Source of the DNA: Rhizobium viscosum
GTDB taxonomy: Bacteria > Pseudomonadota > Alphaproteobacteria > Rhizobiales > Rhizobiaceae
Direction of reading: 5' to 3'
DNA length: 64,000 bases
Assembly: GCF_014873945.1 (NCBI RefSeq)
Contig: NZ_JADBEC010000001.1
Location: forward strand, 3,985,001 to 4,049,000
Shown here: one piece after another, positions 34,508 to 43,138 of the stretch
How the letters are laid out: every line of letters begins with the position of its first letter
How positions within the stretch are numbered: position 1 is the first letter of the stretch
Program-made: the position numbers and the translations under genes
Notes under the pieces: model-generated
The model's database searches: none
Told to the model about the DNA's origin: nothing
The model's input: the letters and a program-made list of their open reading frames with translations, nothing else

Positions 34508-35482
34508 ATGAAACTGTTTCCAATCGCACCGGAAGCCCCTGTTCGCCGCGGCGGCGTTGCCGAAAGCCCCTGGCAAAAAGCCCTGGGCGAGCCGCTCATC
34601 CACTTTCTGGTTGTCGGTGCGGCCCTGTTCGGCGGCTATCACGTCCTGAACCCGGAACCCGAAGCGGGGGCCGGGACACAGGAGATCGTTCTGACCAGGG
34701 ACGATGTGCGGCAACTGGCAATCAGCTGGCTGGCGCAGGGACGCTCGGCGCCGACGCGGGAGCAGGTGCAGGCGCTGGTGGAGCAGAAGGTCACACAGGA
34801 AATCCTCTTTCGCGAAGCCGTCGCCCTTGGGCTCGACCGTGATGACGAAGTGGTCAAGCGCAGGCTCGCGCAGAAGATGGACTTTCTTGCCGCCGACGTG
34901 GCGGCGTTGCAGGAACCGACCGACGAGCAGCTGAAGACCTGGTTCAATCGCAATTCGCAGAGCTTCGCGCTGCCCGCGCATGCAAGCTTCCGGCATCTCT
35001 ACTTTTCACCCGACAGGCATGGCGGCGCCACCCGCGACGTTGCGGCGGCCGCGCTCGCGCTCGTCAGCGGAAAATCGCCGGATACGGCCGAGGTTGCCGC
35101 AATGGGCGATCCCTTCATGTTCCAGAACCAGTACCCGGACGCCACTCCCGAACAGATGGCGAAGCAGTTTGGGCCGCAATTTTCCAGCGCGCTTTTCCAG
35201 CTGACGCCGGGCAGGTGGGAGGGACCCGTTCAATCCGGCTATGGATGGCATCTCGTCTGGATCGACGCCATCCAGCCCGGTCGCATTCCGACATTTGCGG
35301 AGGTGAAACCAGGCGTGAAGGCCGGGTGGATCGACGACCAGTATCGCGAGATAAAACGCGCCTCGCTCGACGAAATGCGATCCCGCTACGTGGTCGTCAC
35401 ACCTGCCATCGACCCCGGCGACTGGCGAGACCTCCAGGTGCCGGCCGGAACCGGCGGCCAGCTCGAGGTATCCGCGCAATGA
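34508..35482 (+). CDS. Membrane-anchored parvulin-type peptidyl-prolyl isomerase
   Basis: A 324-residue PpiC-like protein. One membrane anchor (~residues 27-46, PLIHFLVVGAALFGG), then a SurA/PpiD-like helical N-terminal region, and a parvulin domain (AHASFRHLYFSPDRHG, then FQLTPGRWEGPVQSGYGWHL). It would help fold an exported partner, most simply the DUF3604 protein. A strong GGGGAGG precedes ATG 34508; an earlier ATG at 34478 overlaps the DUF3604 stop (ATGA) but lacks its own site. Its 3' end overlaps hupE-like gene by ATGA. Confidence 0.87.
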   Translation: MKLFPIAPEAPVRRGGVAESPWQKALGEPLIHFLVVGAALFGGYHVLNPEPEAGAGTQEIVLTRDDVRQLAISWLAQGRSAPTREQVQALVEQKVTQEILFREAVALGLDRDDEVVKRRLAQKMDFLAADVAALQEPTDEQLKTWFNRNSQSFALPAHASFRHLYFSPDRHGGATRDVAAAALALVSGKSPDTAEVAAMGDPFMFQNQYPDATPEQMAKQFGPQFSSALFQLTPGRWEGPVQSGYGWHLVWIDAIQPGRIPTFAEVKPGVKAGWIDDQYREIKRASLDEMRSRYVVVTPAIDPGDWRDLQVPAGTGGQLEVSAQ

Positions 35483-36504
35483 GCCGCCAGTCCATGCTGC
35501 CCGCACCGCTCTGGCGCATGCTCCTGGGCGTCGCCTTTGCCCTGATGGCGCTGAGCGTGAACGCCAGCGCCCACGAGATACGGCCGGCCTATCTCCAGAT
35601 CGATCAGACGGGTCCCGGCCGCTACACGGTGATCTGGCGCACGCCTTTACTGTCGGGCATGCGGCTTCCGGTCAGCTTGCGATTTCCCGACAGCGTGCAC
35701 AACGTGACAGTTCCTGCCGAGCGCGAGCTTTCGGACTCGCTCGTCGAAACACGCATCATCGAGACGACGAATGGAACTCTTGCAGGCGAGCGTGTCGAGT
35801 TTGTCGGCCTTCAGGCGACGATAACCGACGTTCTGGTGCGCGTGCATCTGCTCGACGGCGCGGTCTCGACGGTGATGGTTCGTCCCGCCCAGCCGTGGAT
35901 GGAGATCGCAACCCGGCCGGAACGTCTCGATGTGGCGAAGACCTTCGTTTTCCAGGGGATGGAGCACATCCTGTTCGGCTACGATCACCTGCTCTTCGTT
36001 CTGGCATTGATGTTCATTGCCCGTGACTGGAGAGCGCTGCTTCTGACCGTCACCGCGTTTACCGCAGCCCATTCAATCACGCTCACACTTGCGACGCTCG
36101 GGCTGGTCCATGTGCCCGGACCGCCGGTCGAGGCGGCAATCGCCTTCAGCATCCTGCTGCTTGCCTGCGAGATCATCCGCATCCAGCGCGGTCAACCCAG
36201 CCTCACCGCACAACGGCCCTGGATGGTTGCCTTTGCTTTCGGACTTCTGCACGGGCTCGGCTTTGCGGGAGCGCTGGCGGACCTGACGCTTCCGGCAGGC
36301 GATATCCCGCTTGCCTTGCTGTGCTTCAATATCGGCGTCGAGATCGGACAGCTGATGTTCGTCGCGGCGGTCATCGCGGCCATTGGGCTCGTGCGGCTGG
36401 TGAGATATCCGTCCTATGTCGGTAGCCGGACGTACCTCGCCGCCACTTACACGATAGGCGCGGTGGCGTCGTTCTGGTTTCTCGAACGATTGGCGGCATT
36501 CTGA
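35479..36504 (+). CDS. HupE/UreJ-family membrane protein
   Basis: A 341-residue protein: signal peptide, a ~150-residue periplasmic beta-rich domain (HEIRPAYLQIDQ...), then six membrane segments with the HupE/UreJ_2 motifs GMEHILFGYDHLLFVLAL and FGLLHGLGFAGAL, whose His/Asp residues are the predicted nickel or cobalt ligands. Family role: metal (nickel) permease. The ATGA overlap with the isomerase gene makes it part of one operon with DUF3604. No urease or hydrogenase genes are nearby, so the metal may serve the DUF3604 hydrolase. Confidence 0.88.
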   Translation: MSRQSMLPAPLWRMLLGVAFALMALSVNASAHEIRPAYLQIDQTGPGRYTVIWRTPLLSGMRLPVSLRFPDSVHNVTVPAERELSDSLVETRIIETTNGTLAGERVEFVGLQATITDVLVRVHLLDGAVSTVMVRPAQPWMEIATRPERLDVAKTFVFQGMEHILFGYDHLLFVLALMFIARDWRALLLTVTAFTAAHSITLTLATLGLVHVPGPPVEAAIAFSILLLACEIIRIQRGQPSLTAQRPWMVAFAFGLLHGLGFAGALADLTLPAGDIPLALLCFNIGVEIGQLMFVAAVIAAIGLVRLVRYPSYVGSRTYLAATYTIGAVASFWFLERLAAF

Positions 36505-36518
36505 CGGAAGCTGACGCT

Positions 36519-36577
36519 GCTCCTTCGAAGCGCTGCCCTCCATGATCGGGCGCTTGCCGAGGAAGGGCTTGGCAGAG
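36519..36577 (+). pseudogene. GST 3'-end remnant C
   Basis: About 59 bases, beginning CTCCTTCGA and then CGCTGCCCTCC...GGGCGCTTGCCGAGGAAGG, match the terminal bases of remnant B with an internal deletion. It lies 14 bases after the HupE stop and is followed by a GC-rich hairpin (GCCGAG...CTCGGC, ~36599-36635). Confidence 0.75.
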
Positions 36578-36655
36578 CAAGCTTTGGGCTGACCGGCCGA
36601 TGCCGAGCCCCTCCTTCCCGGGCGAGGAGGGCCTCGGCCTTCAGCGGCAATCCGG

Positions 36656-37597
36656 CTATTGCCTTGCGCTCCACATCTGAAATGTCTCGGGTTGGTGTTC
36701 GCGCGCAACCGATTCCAGATAACGCGGCTTCCAGACGTCCCTGATGAACGCCTCCATCGTCGTGGGCAATTTCGGACGAACCTCGTGCTCGCCATGGAAC
36801 CTTACGATGCCATTGTTCAAAGCGTCAGCACTCAGGGTGTCGTCCTGCCATTTCTCCGGCGTCCCGAACCGCGCCAGAAATTCGGCTTCCACATCCTTGC
36901 GCGTTGTTTCGATGTAGCGGTACTCCACCGGCCTGCCGATCTCCCTGCCGATGATCGCGGCCAGTTCGTTCATCGAGACATCTTCCGAGCCGACTTCGAG
37001 ATAGACGCGGTGTTTGCCCGTCGGATTGGTCAGTTCCTTCGCTGCCAGCCATGCGATGTCATCGGTCGCCACCCAGGGCATCTTTAGATCAGGTTTGCAG
37101 AACCAGGCAATTCGACCGTATTTGGCAACCGGCCCCGTCCACGCCGACACGTCTTCCATGAACCAGGCGGCGCGCAGGTGGACCAAATTGATATTGCCGA
37201 GTTCGTTGAGCTTTTCGTCCAGGTCGTGGAAGCACTCAAAATGACCCGTTTTCCCCTTCACATCCGAACCCATGGCCGTCAGGCTTACGGCCAGTTTGAC
37301 GGAGGATTTTTCGAGCGCATCGACAAAGCGCTGGGCAACAGCGGGGTAGTGTCCCTCGATGTTGTTCCAATCGGTCTTCACCATCAGGAACGCGGCATCT
37401 GCACCCTGGAAAAACTGGTCAAGGTCTCCCGCTCCTGTGTCAAAGCTTCCCAGGAATGGCTCTGCTCCGAGCTCGACCAGTGCGTCAAGCGCTGGGCCAC
37501 CTCTCGACAACGCTCTGACCTGATGCCCTGATCTCAGCAGGGTTCGGGTCAGCTTGGCGCCGACTCGTCCCGTGGCGCCGACGACAGAAATTCGCAT
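36656..37597 (-). CDS. NmrA-like NAD(P)-binding protein
   Basis: A 313-residue atypical short-chain dehydrogenase. VVGATGRVGAKLTRTLL is the NAD(P)-binding turn (GATGRVG), and AVSLTAMGSD and RAAWFMEDV fit NmrA/HSCARG proteins, which sense or use NAD(P)H. AAGGAGACTGTC precedes the ATG 37597. It is divergent from the AraC regulator at 37672. Confidence 0.88.
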   Translation of the reverse strand: MRISVVGATGRVGAKLTRTLLRSGHQVRALSRGGPALDALVELGAEPFLGSFDTGAGDLDQFFQGADAAFLMVKTDWNNIEGHYPAVAQRFVDALEKSSVKLAVSLTAMGSDVKGKTGHFECFHDLDEKLNELGNINLVHLRAAWFMEDVSAWTGPVAKYGRIAWFCKPDLKMPWVATDDIAWLAAKELTNPTGKHRVYLEVGSEDVSMNELAAIIGREIGRPVEYRYIETTRKDVEAEFLARFGTPEKWQDDTLSADALNNGIVRFHGEHEVRPKLPTTMEAFIRDVWKPRYLESVAREHQPETFQMWSARQ

Positions 37598-37671
37598 GAC
37601 AGTCTCCTTTCGGTTGTTGATCACCGACTAGTAGACTATTGCTGGCCGTGCGAATTTGGAGATAATGCCAA

Positions 37672-38472
37672 ATGATCTCAAAATCGGGCCAATCCGCAAA
37701 ACTGCCCTCCTGCTACGACGACTTTGATCCCGACTGGTCAGATCGGCCGGCCATCGCTGTCCGCCTCGACTTCAGTGACTATGAGGCTGAAGTGCCCCAG
37801 CACCAGCACAGGGAAGGGCAGCTCATTCTGGCTTTGCACGGGGCCGTCACATGCAGGACGGAGAATGGCATCTGGATTGTGCCACCAGACTGCGGGATCT
37901 GGATACCCGGCGGTGTGCCCCACAGCAACCAGGTCACGTCCAACGCACGCCTGTCCTATCTGTTCGTTCAACCCGAAGCGGCCAGGCTGCCGCGGGAGTG
38001 CTGCACTCTGTCCGTGTCGCCGATGCTGCGCGAGATGATCCTCCGACTGGCGGATGTACCGGTCAATTCTGCTCCGGACGATCATGTCGGCCGTATGGTG
38101 CGGGTCTTGCTGGATGAACTCGCGCAAATGCCGATACAGGGGCTGGACTTACCCGCGTCCAGCCATCCCAAAATCGCCGCGATCACTGCTGCCCTGATGG
38201 CGGAGCCGAGCGACCGTCGCACCCTGGTCGATTGGGCAGCCCATGTCGCCATGAGCGAGCGATCGCTGAAGCGGCTGATGGTTCAAGAAACGGGGTTGAC
38301 CTTCGGCCGCTGGCGGCGGCAGCTGCACCTGGTGATCGCGCTGCGCGAACTGGCCGGCGGCGCGACGGTCCAGAGGGTGTCGAGCGACCTCGGCTACGAG
38401 TCCGTCACCGCCTTCATCGTGATGTTCAAGAAGGCGCTCGGGACGACACCGGCACGCTACTTCGCAACCTGA
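37672..38472 (+). CDS. AraC-family regulator with cupin sensor
   Basis: A 266-residue regulator: a cupin N-terminal domain (PQHQHREGQLILALHG; WIPGGVPHSNQV) and an AraC C-terminal HTH (HVAMSERSLKRLMVQETGL; DLGYESVTAFIVMFKKALG). It probably controls the divergent NmrA-like gene, 74 bases away. Confidence 0.9.
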   Translation: MISKSGQSAKLPSCYDDFDPDWSDRPAIAVRLDFSDYEAEVPQHQHREGQLILALHGAVTCRTENGIWIVPPDCGIWIPGGVPHSNQVTSNARLSYLFVQPEAARLPRECCTLSVSPMLREMILRLADVPVNSAPDDHVGRMVRVLLDELAQMPIQGLDLPASSHPKIAAITAALMAEPSDRRTLVDWAAHVAMSERSLKRLMVQETGLTFGRWRRQLHLVIALRELAGGATVQRVSSDLGYESVTAFIVMFKKALGTTPARYFAT

Positions 38473-38477
38473 TGTCA

Positions 38478-38574
38478 TGGCGTCGAACTGCCGGATGCGC
38501 TGCGCAGGTCCTTCGACCATATGCGGGCGCTGCTCTCCGTGGTCAGGGCGCTTGCCGGGGAGGGACTGGGCTGA
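38478..38574 (+). pseudogene. GST 3'-end remnant D
   Basis: About 97 bases, starting five bases after the AraC stop, repeat the GST tail: GGCGTCGAACTGCCGGATGC and on to GACTGGGCTGA. The encoded frame is intact for 32 residues (GVELPDALRRSFDHMRALLS, ending EGLG). It is closer to remnant B than to the intact gene. Confidence 0.83.
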
Positions 38575-38652
38575 CCGCGGCATTTGCGCACGAGAGGAAC
38601 TTTTGCCCGCGTGAATTGTTGGCCTGATGGCGCCCCCATCAGGAGAATAATC

Positions 38653-39180
38653 ATGAAGCCTTTCCTTATTGCCGGACTTGCCGTGCTGATCGCATCCCCT
38701 GTGTTTGCACAGACGGCGGCGGAAAAAACCGGTGTCAATTCCGTGCTCGGCGTTGCGCCGAAGACGCAGGATTTCGTGGCGGAAGCTGCGACATCGGACA
38801 TGTTCGAGATCGAATCCAGCAAGCTTGCGATCGCGCGCTCCGATGCACCGACCAAGGCCTTCGCAGAGCAGATGGTGAAGGATCATCAGAAGACGACGCA
38901 GGAACTGAAGGCGCTGGTTTCCGGCGGCAAGGTGGAGGCGAAGATCCCGCAGACGATGACATCGGGGCAGCAGTCGATGCTCGACAAGCTCAAGAGCCTG
39001 CAGGGCGAGGATTTCACGAAGCAATATCATTCCGACCAGGAAAATGCCCATGAGGATGCCGTCGATCTCTTCAAGCGCTATGGCGACGAGGGCGACAATG
39101 CGGACCTGAAGGCCTGGGCCGCCAAGACGCGCCCGGCGCTGGAAGAGCATCTGCAAATGGCGAAGGATTTGAACAAGTAG
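38653..39180 (+). CDS. DUF4142 exported protein
   Basis: A 175-residue protein: a signal peptide (FLIAGLAVLIASPVFAQ) then a ferritin-like helical DUF4142 domain (FVAEAATSDMFEIESSKLA; FAEQMVKDHQKTTQELKAL; EDAVDLFKRYGDEGD). Periplasmic, often linked to stress tolerance. ATCAGGAGAATAATC precedes the ATG at 38653. Confidence 0.9.
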   Translation: MKPFLIAGLAVLIASPVFAQTAAEKTGVNSVLGVAPKTQDFVAEAATSDMFEIESSKLAIARSDAPTKAFAEQMVKDHQKTTQELKALVSGGKVEAKIPQTMTSGQQSMLDKLKSLQGEDFTKQYHSDQENAHEDAVDLFKRYGDEGDNADLKAWAAKTRPALEEHLQMAKDLNK

Positions 39181-39445
39181 GAGATGGGGCGAGGGGTGGC
39201 CGGGACGGTCAGCCTGCCGGGTGCGGATCGGGCCGGACCAGCCACTGGCGGCGCGCAGGCCGGAGTGGCTCCAGGTCGGGTGAGGGGCGCCGCGAAGGCG
39301 CGGGCACGGGCCGCGCCCGCTTCGCTTGGGACACGCCCTATCGTTCTCGAGGCATCTTTTCGGAGGCTGATAGTAAGTGGACGGGCCCCAGCGATAAACG
39401 CGGAGCCCGCCTTTCCAATGTCGATCAGTTAAGCGCGCTGCGTCT

Positions 39446-40294
39446 TTACCGGAAGATGCGCGTAAGCCACTGTTCCGTCGTCAGAGGCTCTATCCCGAGA
39501 AGCTTCTGCGCGCTGGTTTTCTCGGCGATCTCCTGTCCTTCCGTCTTGGCCAGTTCCTCGTAAAGATGGACGATCGCCGGGGTGGCTGGGCCGGTCAGCG
39601 GCTCCAGGATTTTGCCAAATTCCGCGGGTGAGAGGGCCTCGAAGCGAACGGGGCGGTCGAAAAATCGTGAGAAGGATCCTGCAAGATCGACCCCGGTCGG
39701 ACCGGGCAACTGTCCCACGCCGACCATTCCGGTGACGTTCTTGTCGAGGAAGAGCCTTTCCGTCACGTCCGCCACATCGAAATGCGAACTCCACGAGACA
39801 GCGAAATCATTGCGGAAGGCATATCTCAGGACGCCTTCGGTTTTGACAGTGTCGATCACCATCGGCAAAAGAAGGTTCTCCAGGTAGAACTTGGGGGCCA
39901 CGATTGCGGACGAGACCGCGCTTTCCTGCACGCCGCGCACAAGGATGCCGATCGCGGTTTGCGGAAGACGGGTCGCATCTCCGACGTCAACGAGATTGCC
40001 GCTGGTCGAGACGATCACCCGCCCGGGCCTCGCTTCATTGATGGCCTCGACGATGTTGCGCGCCTGCTCTATCCGCACTGGTTCCGGTCCCATAGGCAAA
40101 TGCACAAACACGCCTTCTGCGCCTCGGTAGGCGGCGATCAGGGAGTTGAGACCCATATCGGTCGCGACAGCAGGTTTTCCTTGCAGCTTCGACGGATCGC
40201 GGACCGCCGCGATTGCGTCTCTCCCGTTCTCGAGCAGACGATTGTAAAGCGGCCCGCCCTGCGCACCCGTCGCGCCGTGGATGATGTAAGACAA
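39446..40294 (-). CDS. NmrA/NAD(P)H-binding oxidoreductase, TTG start
   Basis: A 282-residue protein of the NmrA type: YIIHGATGAQGGPLYNRLL carries the NAD(P)H-binding turn; VIVSTSGNLVD and FYLENLLLP follow. A TTG at 40294 with AAGGAG seven bases upstream is the preferred start; the ATG at 40315 lacks a site. It is divergent from the HxlR gene at 40379, with overlapping palindromes in between. Confidence 0.85.
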   Translation of the reverse strand: MSYIIHGATGAQGGPLYNRLLENGRDAIAAVRDPSKLQGKPAVATDMGLNSLIAAYRGAEGVFVHLPMGPEPVRIEQARNIVEAINEARPGRVIVSTSGNLVDVGDATRLPQTAIGILVRGVQESAVSSAIVAPKFYLENLLLPMVIDTVKTEGVLRYAFRNDFAVSWSSHFDVADVTERLFLDKNVTGMVGVGQLPGPTGVDLAGSFSRFFDRPVRFEALSPAEFGKILEPLTGPATPAIVHLYEELAKTEGQEIAEKTSAQKLLGIEPLTTEQWLTRIFR

Positions 40295-40324
40295 TTGGAT
40301 TCTCCTTGTCGGCATGCTAATTAG

Positions 40325-40345
40325 CCATTGGTGCAATGGCTGCAC
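40325..40345. promoter_or_regulatory. Overlapping palindromes, likely HxlR operator
   Basis: CCATTG-GTG-CAATGG (40325-40339) and GTGCA-ATGGC-TGCAC (40331-40345) overlap in the gap between divergent NmrA and HxlR genes, 34-54 bases before the HxlR start. Confidence 0.6.
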
Positions 40346-40378
40346 CAGTTACGTCAAATGCACTATTGGAGAATTCTC

Positions 40379-40753
40379 ATGTGGCGGGGAAAAATTCCGG
40401 ACTGCGGAGTCGAGCGTTTCCTGCTGTTGCTCGATGGGCCGTGGGCGACGCTGATCATACGCGAGCTGCTGCATGGTCCCCAACGTTTCACCGAACTCAA
40501 AAAGGGCCTTAAGGGCATCAGCGCCCACACGCTGACTCATCGCCTGAAGCGTTTCGAGGACAGCGGTCTGGTAACCCGAACCGCCTATGCGGAGACGCCG
40601 CCGCGCGTTGTCTATGAATTGACGCCGCTCGGCAGATCGCTGGAACCGATCCTCCTCAACATGAATAGCTGGGGGCTGGGGCTGGCCGAGGAAACGCTGG
40701 CGACAGCTTTGCCCGAAAAGGCGGATTCCGCAATTGAAGCCAGGGATCGTTGA
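40379..40753 (+). CDS. HxlR-family regulator
   Basis: A 124-residue winged-helix protein: LLLDGPWATLIIRELLHGP, GISAHTLTHRLKRFEDSGLV and PPRVVYELTPLGRSL are the three family blocks. One Cys (IPDCGVE) is near the N-terminus, where redox-sensing members carry it. The ATG at 40379 is preceded by TTGGAGAAT. Likely repressor or sensor for the divergent NmrA-like gene. Confidence 0.9.
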   Translation: MWRGKIPDCGVERFLLLLDGPWATLIIRELLHGPQRFTELKKGLKGISAHTLTHRLKRFEDSGLVTRTAYAETPPRVVYELTPLGRSLEPILLNMNSWGLGLAEETLATALPEKADSAIEARDR

Positions 40754-40819
40754 TCGAAACTCGGCGTTCGAGGCTCGTTGGTAAATTGACCGCGCGTTCC
40801 CCCCTGCCTGGCGCGACAG

Positions 40820-41692
40820 TCAGTCCGCCCGGCTCAAGAGCGGCTCGCGAGCCTGCTCGCGAAGCCAGGCGCAGAGCTGCCGAGGTGGGAGACGGCGGTC
40901 GTCGGCGCGCATCAACGCAAAATGCCAGGCAGGCCCGCTCAGCACATATGGGAAAGGAGCGATGAGCAGTCCCTTTTCCAAAAGTGGCCGAAACAACGAT
41001 GGCGATAAAAGCGCTGCCCCTACGCCTGCCACTGCCGCATTGGCGTCCAATTCGTGCGTCGGGTAATCGACTGCGACAAACCGCAGAGCCTGCGGCATCT
41101 CGCATCCAGTACCTCTGAACCATTCCTGCCAATCCGGATGCGGCAATAGCTCGAAATCGGCGAGCGCCCCCGGCCTGTCCAGGGTCTGCGTTGCGAGCAG
41201 ACAGGGCGCCAGCATGGGGGTGACTTCAACCGGCGCGAGCGGGTATTCGTCAAGTCCTTCCCAACCGCCACGACCCGTCCTTATGGCGACGTCAAACGCA
41301 CTGGGGTCGCGAATATCGGCGGAGACGTCGACCTCGACCGGCGATCCCCCGGCCGAAGGATAGCGCGCCAGCCGTGGGGCGAGCCAGCGCGACGCGAATG
41401 TCGGAGGCGCCGTCAATCTGAGTGGGGGTGTCGCAGCCTGAAATTCATCGAGCGCACCGGCGATGCCATCCAATGACTCGCGAATTCGACCGGCCAGTTG
41501 AGTGGCCGCAGGCGTCGGCACGACGCGCCGCCCCGCGCGCATGAACAATGGCTGGCCAAGCTCGGTCTCCAGTGTGCGAATGCGGAGACTGACGGCTGCG
41601 GGCGTCAGACACAGGCGTTCGGCGGCGCGGGCAAAGCTGGAGGCGGAAACGCACGCTTCCAGAATTCGCAAGGACTCCAATGGCGGCCGCAT
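40820..41692 (-). CDS. LysR-family regulator
   Basis: A 290-residue LysR (GcvA-like): LRILEACVSASSFARAAERL, LTPAAVSLRIRTLETELGQ form the HTH; the rest is the periplasmic-binding-like effector domain. Starts at ATG 41692. It is divergent from the DUF3237 gene, with an inverted repeat at 41715-41739 that is the probable binding site. Confidence 0.9.
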   Translation of the reverse strand: MRPPLESLRILEACVSASSFARAAERLCLTPAAVSLRIRTLETELGQPLFMRAGRRVVPTPAATQLAGRIRESLDGIAGALDEFQAATPPLRLTAPPTFASRWLAPRLARYPSAGGSPVEVDVSADIRDPSAFDVAIRTGRGGWEGLDEYPLAPVEVTPMLAPCLLATQTLDRPGALADFELLPHPDWQEWFRGTGCEMPQALRFVAVDYPTHELDANAAVAGVGAALLSPSLFRPLLEKGLLIAPFPYVLSGPAWHFALMRADDRRLPPRQLCAWLREQAREPLLSRAD

Positions 41693-41714
41693 GATCTCTT
41701 CTCTCTTGATGAGT

Positions 41715-41739
41715 TTTGCTTGTGAGGGTCCCAAGCAAA
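41715..41739. promoter_or_regulatory. Inverted repeat between LysR and DUF3237 genes
   Basis: TTTGCTTG (41715-41722) and CAAGCAAA (41732-41739) are perfect 8-bp inverted arms with a 9-bp spacer, a T-N-A dyad type common for LysR regulators. Confidence 0.6.
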
Positions 41740-41845
41740 GCGCGTTTTGGGGGCAGGGCGCTTTCAGCTAGAGCAGGTCGTGGCGGGCGGATCTTGGGGG
41801 ATCGCGACACGCTTCCAGCTTCACGCAAACAATAGGCGATCTGAC

Positions 41846-42304
41846 ATGACCCTGCAATCTCGGCACCTGATGACACTCTTCCTGACCCTTCACCCGGCGC
41901 TCGAGCTCGGCCGGACGCCAGCCGGCAGCCGTCGCATATTTCCCGTTTCCGGCGGACATTTCCGGGGCGAGCGGCTGAAAGGAGAGGTATCGCCGCTGAT
42001 CGGTTCCGACCTCCTGCTCGGACGCGCGGATGGCACCTTTCAGCAGGATGTCAGGCTCCTGCTTAACGCCGACGACGGCGGTCTGATCCTGATGACCTAT
42101 CGCGGCGTCCGGCGCTCCTCTCAGAGCGTCGACGAGCGTCTCGCAAAGGGCGAAGCGGTCGACCCTTCGGAATATTATCTGCGAACGACACCCTATTTCG
42201 AGACGGCCGCACCACAGCATGCATGGCTCAACCAGATCGTCGCGGTTGCGCAGGGCGGCCGACGTGCTGATGGCGTCGAGTACGATGTCTTCGAGATTCT
42301 ATGA
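41846..42304 (+). CDS. DUF3237-family protein
   Basis: A 152-residue protein: FPVSGGHFRGERLKGEV, GSDLLLGRADGTFQQDVR and YYLRTTPYFETAAPQHAWLN are the DUF3237 blocks, a small beta-barrel family of unknown activity near xenobiotic-type genes. The ATG at 41846 is chosen because the family starts with a short leader. Confidence 0.88.
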   Translation: MTLQSRHLMTLFLTLHPALELGRTPAGSRRIFPVSGGHFRGERLKGEVSPLIGSDLLLGRADGTFQQDVRLLLNADDGGLILMTYRGVRRSSQSVDERLAKGEAVDPSEYYLRTTPYFETAAPQHAWLNQIVAVAQGGRRADGVEYDVFEIL

Positions 42305-42336
42305 ATTCAGTTGCCCGCTCTTGGCGCTTTTCCCGT

Positions 42337-42370
42337 GGATTCCGGATTGGGAAACGACAGCTCCCGCCCC
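42337..42370. repeat. Short dispersed repeat, copy 1
   Basis: ATTCCGGATTGGGAAACGAC and the following AGCTCCCGCCCC closely match 50565-50599. A short intergenic motif of unknown role, found here after the DUF3237 gene. Confidence 0.5.
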
Positions 42371-42385
42371 ATCGCGGTCATTGCG

Positions 42386-42964
42386 TTATCGAGCGGTAGG
42401 TCTGCCTGATCGTTGAAGGAGCCGGTCCATCTCGCGATGAGAGTTGAGCACGGCTACCGGAACGTCCGGCCCATAACGCTCGATTTGCTTCACGAAAAGA
42501 GGGGCGTATTTTTTCTCGAAGTTCCAGATGTAGGACAGGAATTCTCGATCCGGCAGTGGTTCAGGGCATCCTTCAGCCATCGCCGGGCGAACTGAACCAT
42601 AGAAACGAGAGACGCGCTTAAACAGCCCGATCAGTGCAACCCGTCTCGGCACGCGAACCCACAGAACCAGATCGCTGCGCGGCAATCTCAGGTCGAAGGA
42701 GGACGCTCCACTGCCGTCCATGACCCATCGGTCACGTTGGACCATATCCGATATGATTGCTCTTTGCTCGGTACGATCGCGCTCCACCCAGCCTGGAAGC
42801 CACCGCACATCCCGGTCGAGTGACTGGAATTCCAGGCGGTGCAGATCCGCTACCTTTGCAGAGAATGTTGTCTTGCCGCCTCCCGAACATCCGATAACGA
42901 GAACACGCTCGGCTGTCGCCAAAAGGCTGGCCGCATCCATCAGAGAAACATATCGAGGCGTCAT
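42386..42964 (-). CDS. P-loop adenylate-kinase-like ATPase
   Basis: A 192-residue protein: VLVIGCSGGGKTTFSAKVA contains the Walker A motif (GCSGGGKT, residues ~25-32), then WVMDGSGASSFDLRLPRSD and VLWVRVPRRVALIGLFKR, as in the FlaR/DNA-topology-modulation-like kinase group. Substrate unknown. Confidence 0.8.
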   Translation of the reverse strand: MTPRYVSLMDAASLLATAERVLVIGCSGGGKTTFSAKVADLHRLEFQSLDRDVRWLPGWVERDRTEQRAIISDMVQRDRWVMDGSGASSFDLRLPRSDLVLWVRVPRRVALIGLFKRVSRFYGSVRPAMAEGCPEPLPDREFLSYIWNFEKKYAPLFVKQIERYGPDVPVAVLNSHREMDRLLQRSGRPTAR

Positions 42965-43138
42965 CTTGTCGAACGTGGACCAATATGTTGGGGATGCCAG
43001 TAACCCAGCGACATAAACCTACAAAATCGCAGTGGTGCAAGCGCGAATGGTTGCACTGCGCTGCCACCTTCCGTCTACGTGTGAGAGGGACACCGCTTGC
43101 GTTAGAACTTCCAAAGCCGTAACAGGAGTCAATCACCA

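Noticed and set aside
39184..39432. 82-residue frame after DUF4142
   Set aside because: Low-complexity Ala/Gly/Arg composition and no start signal.
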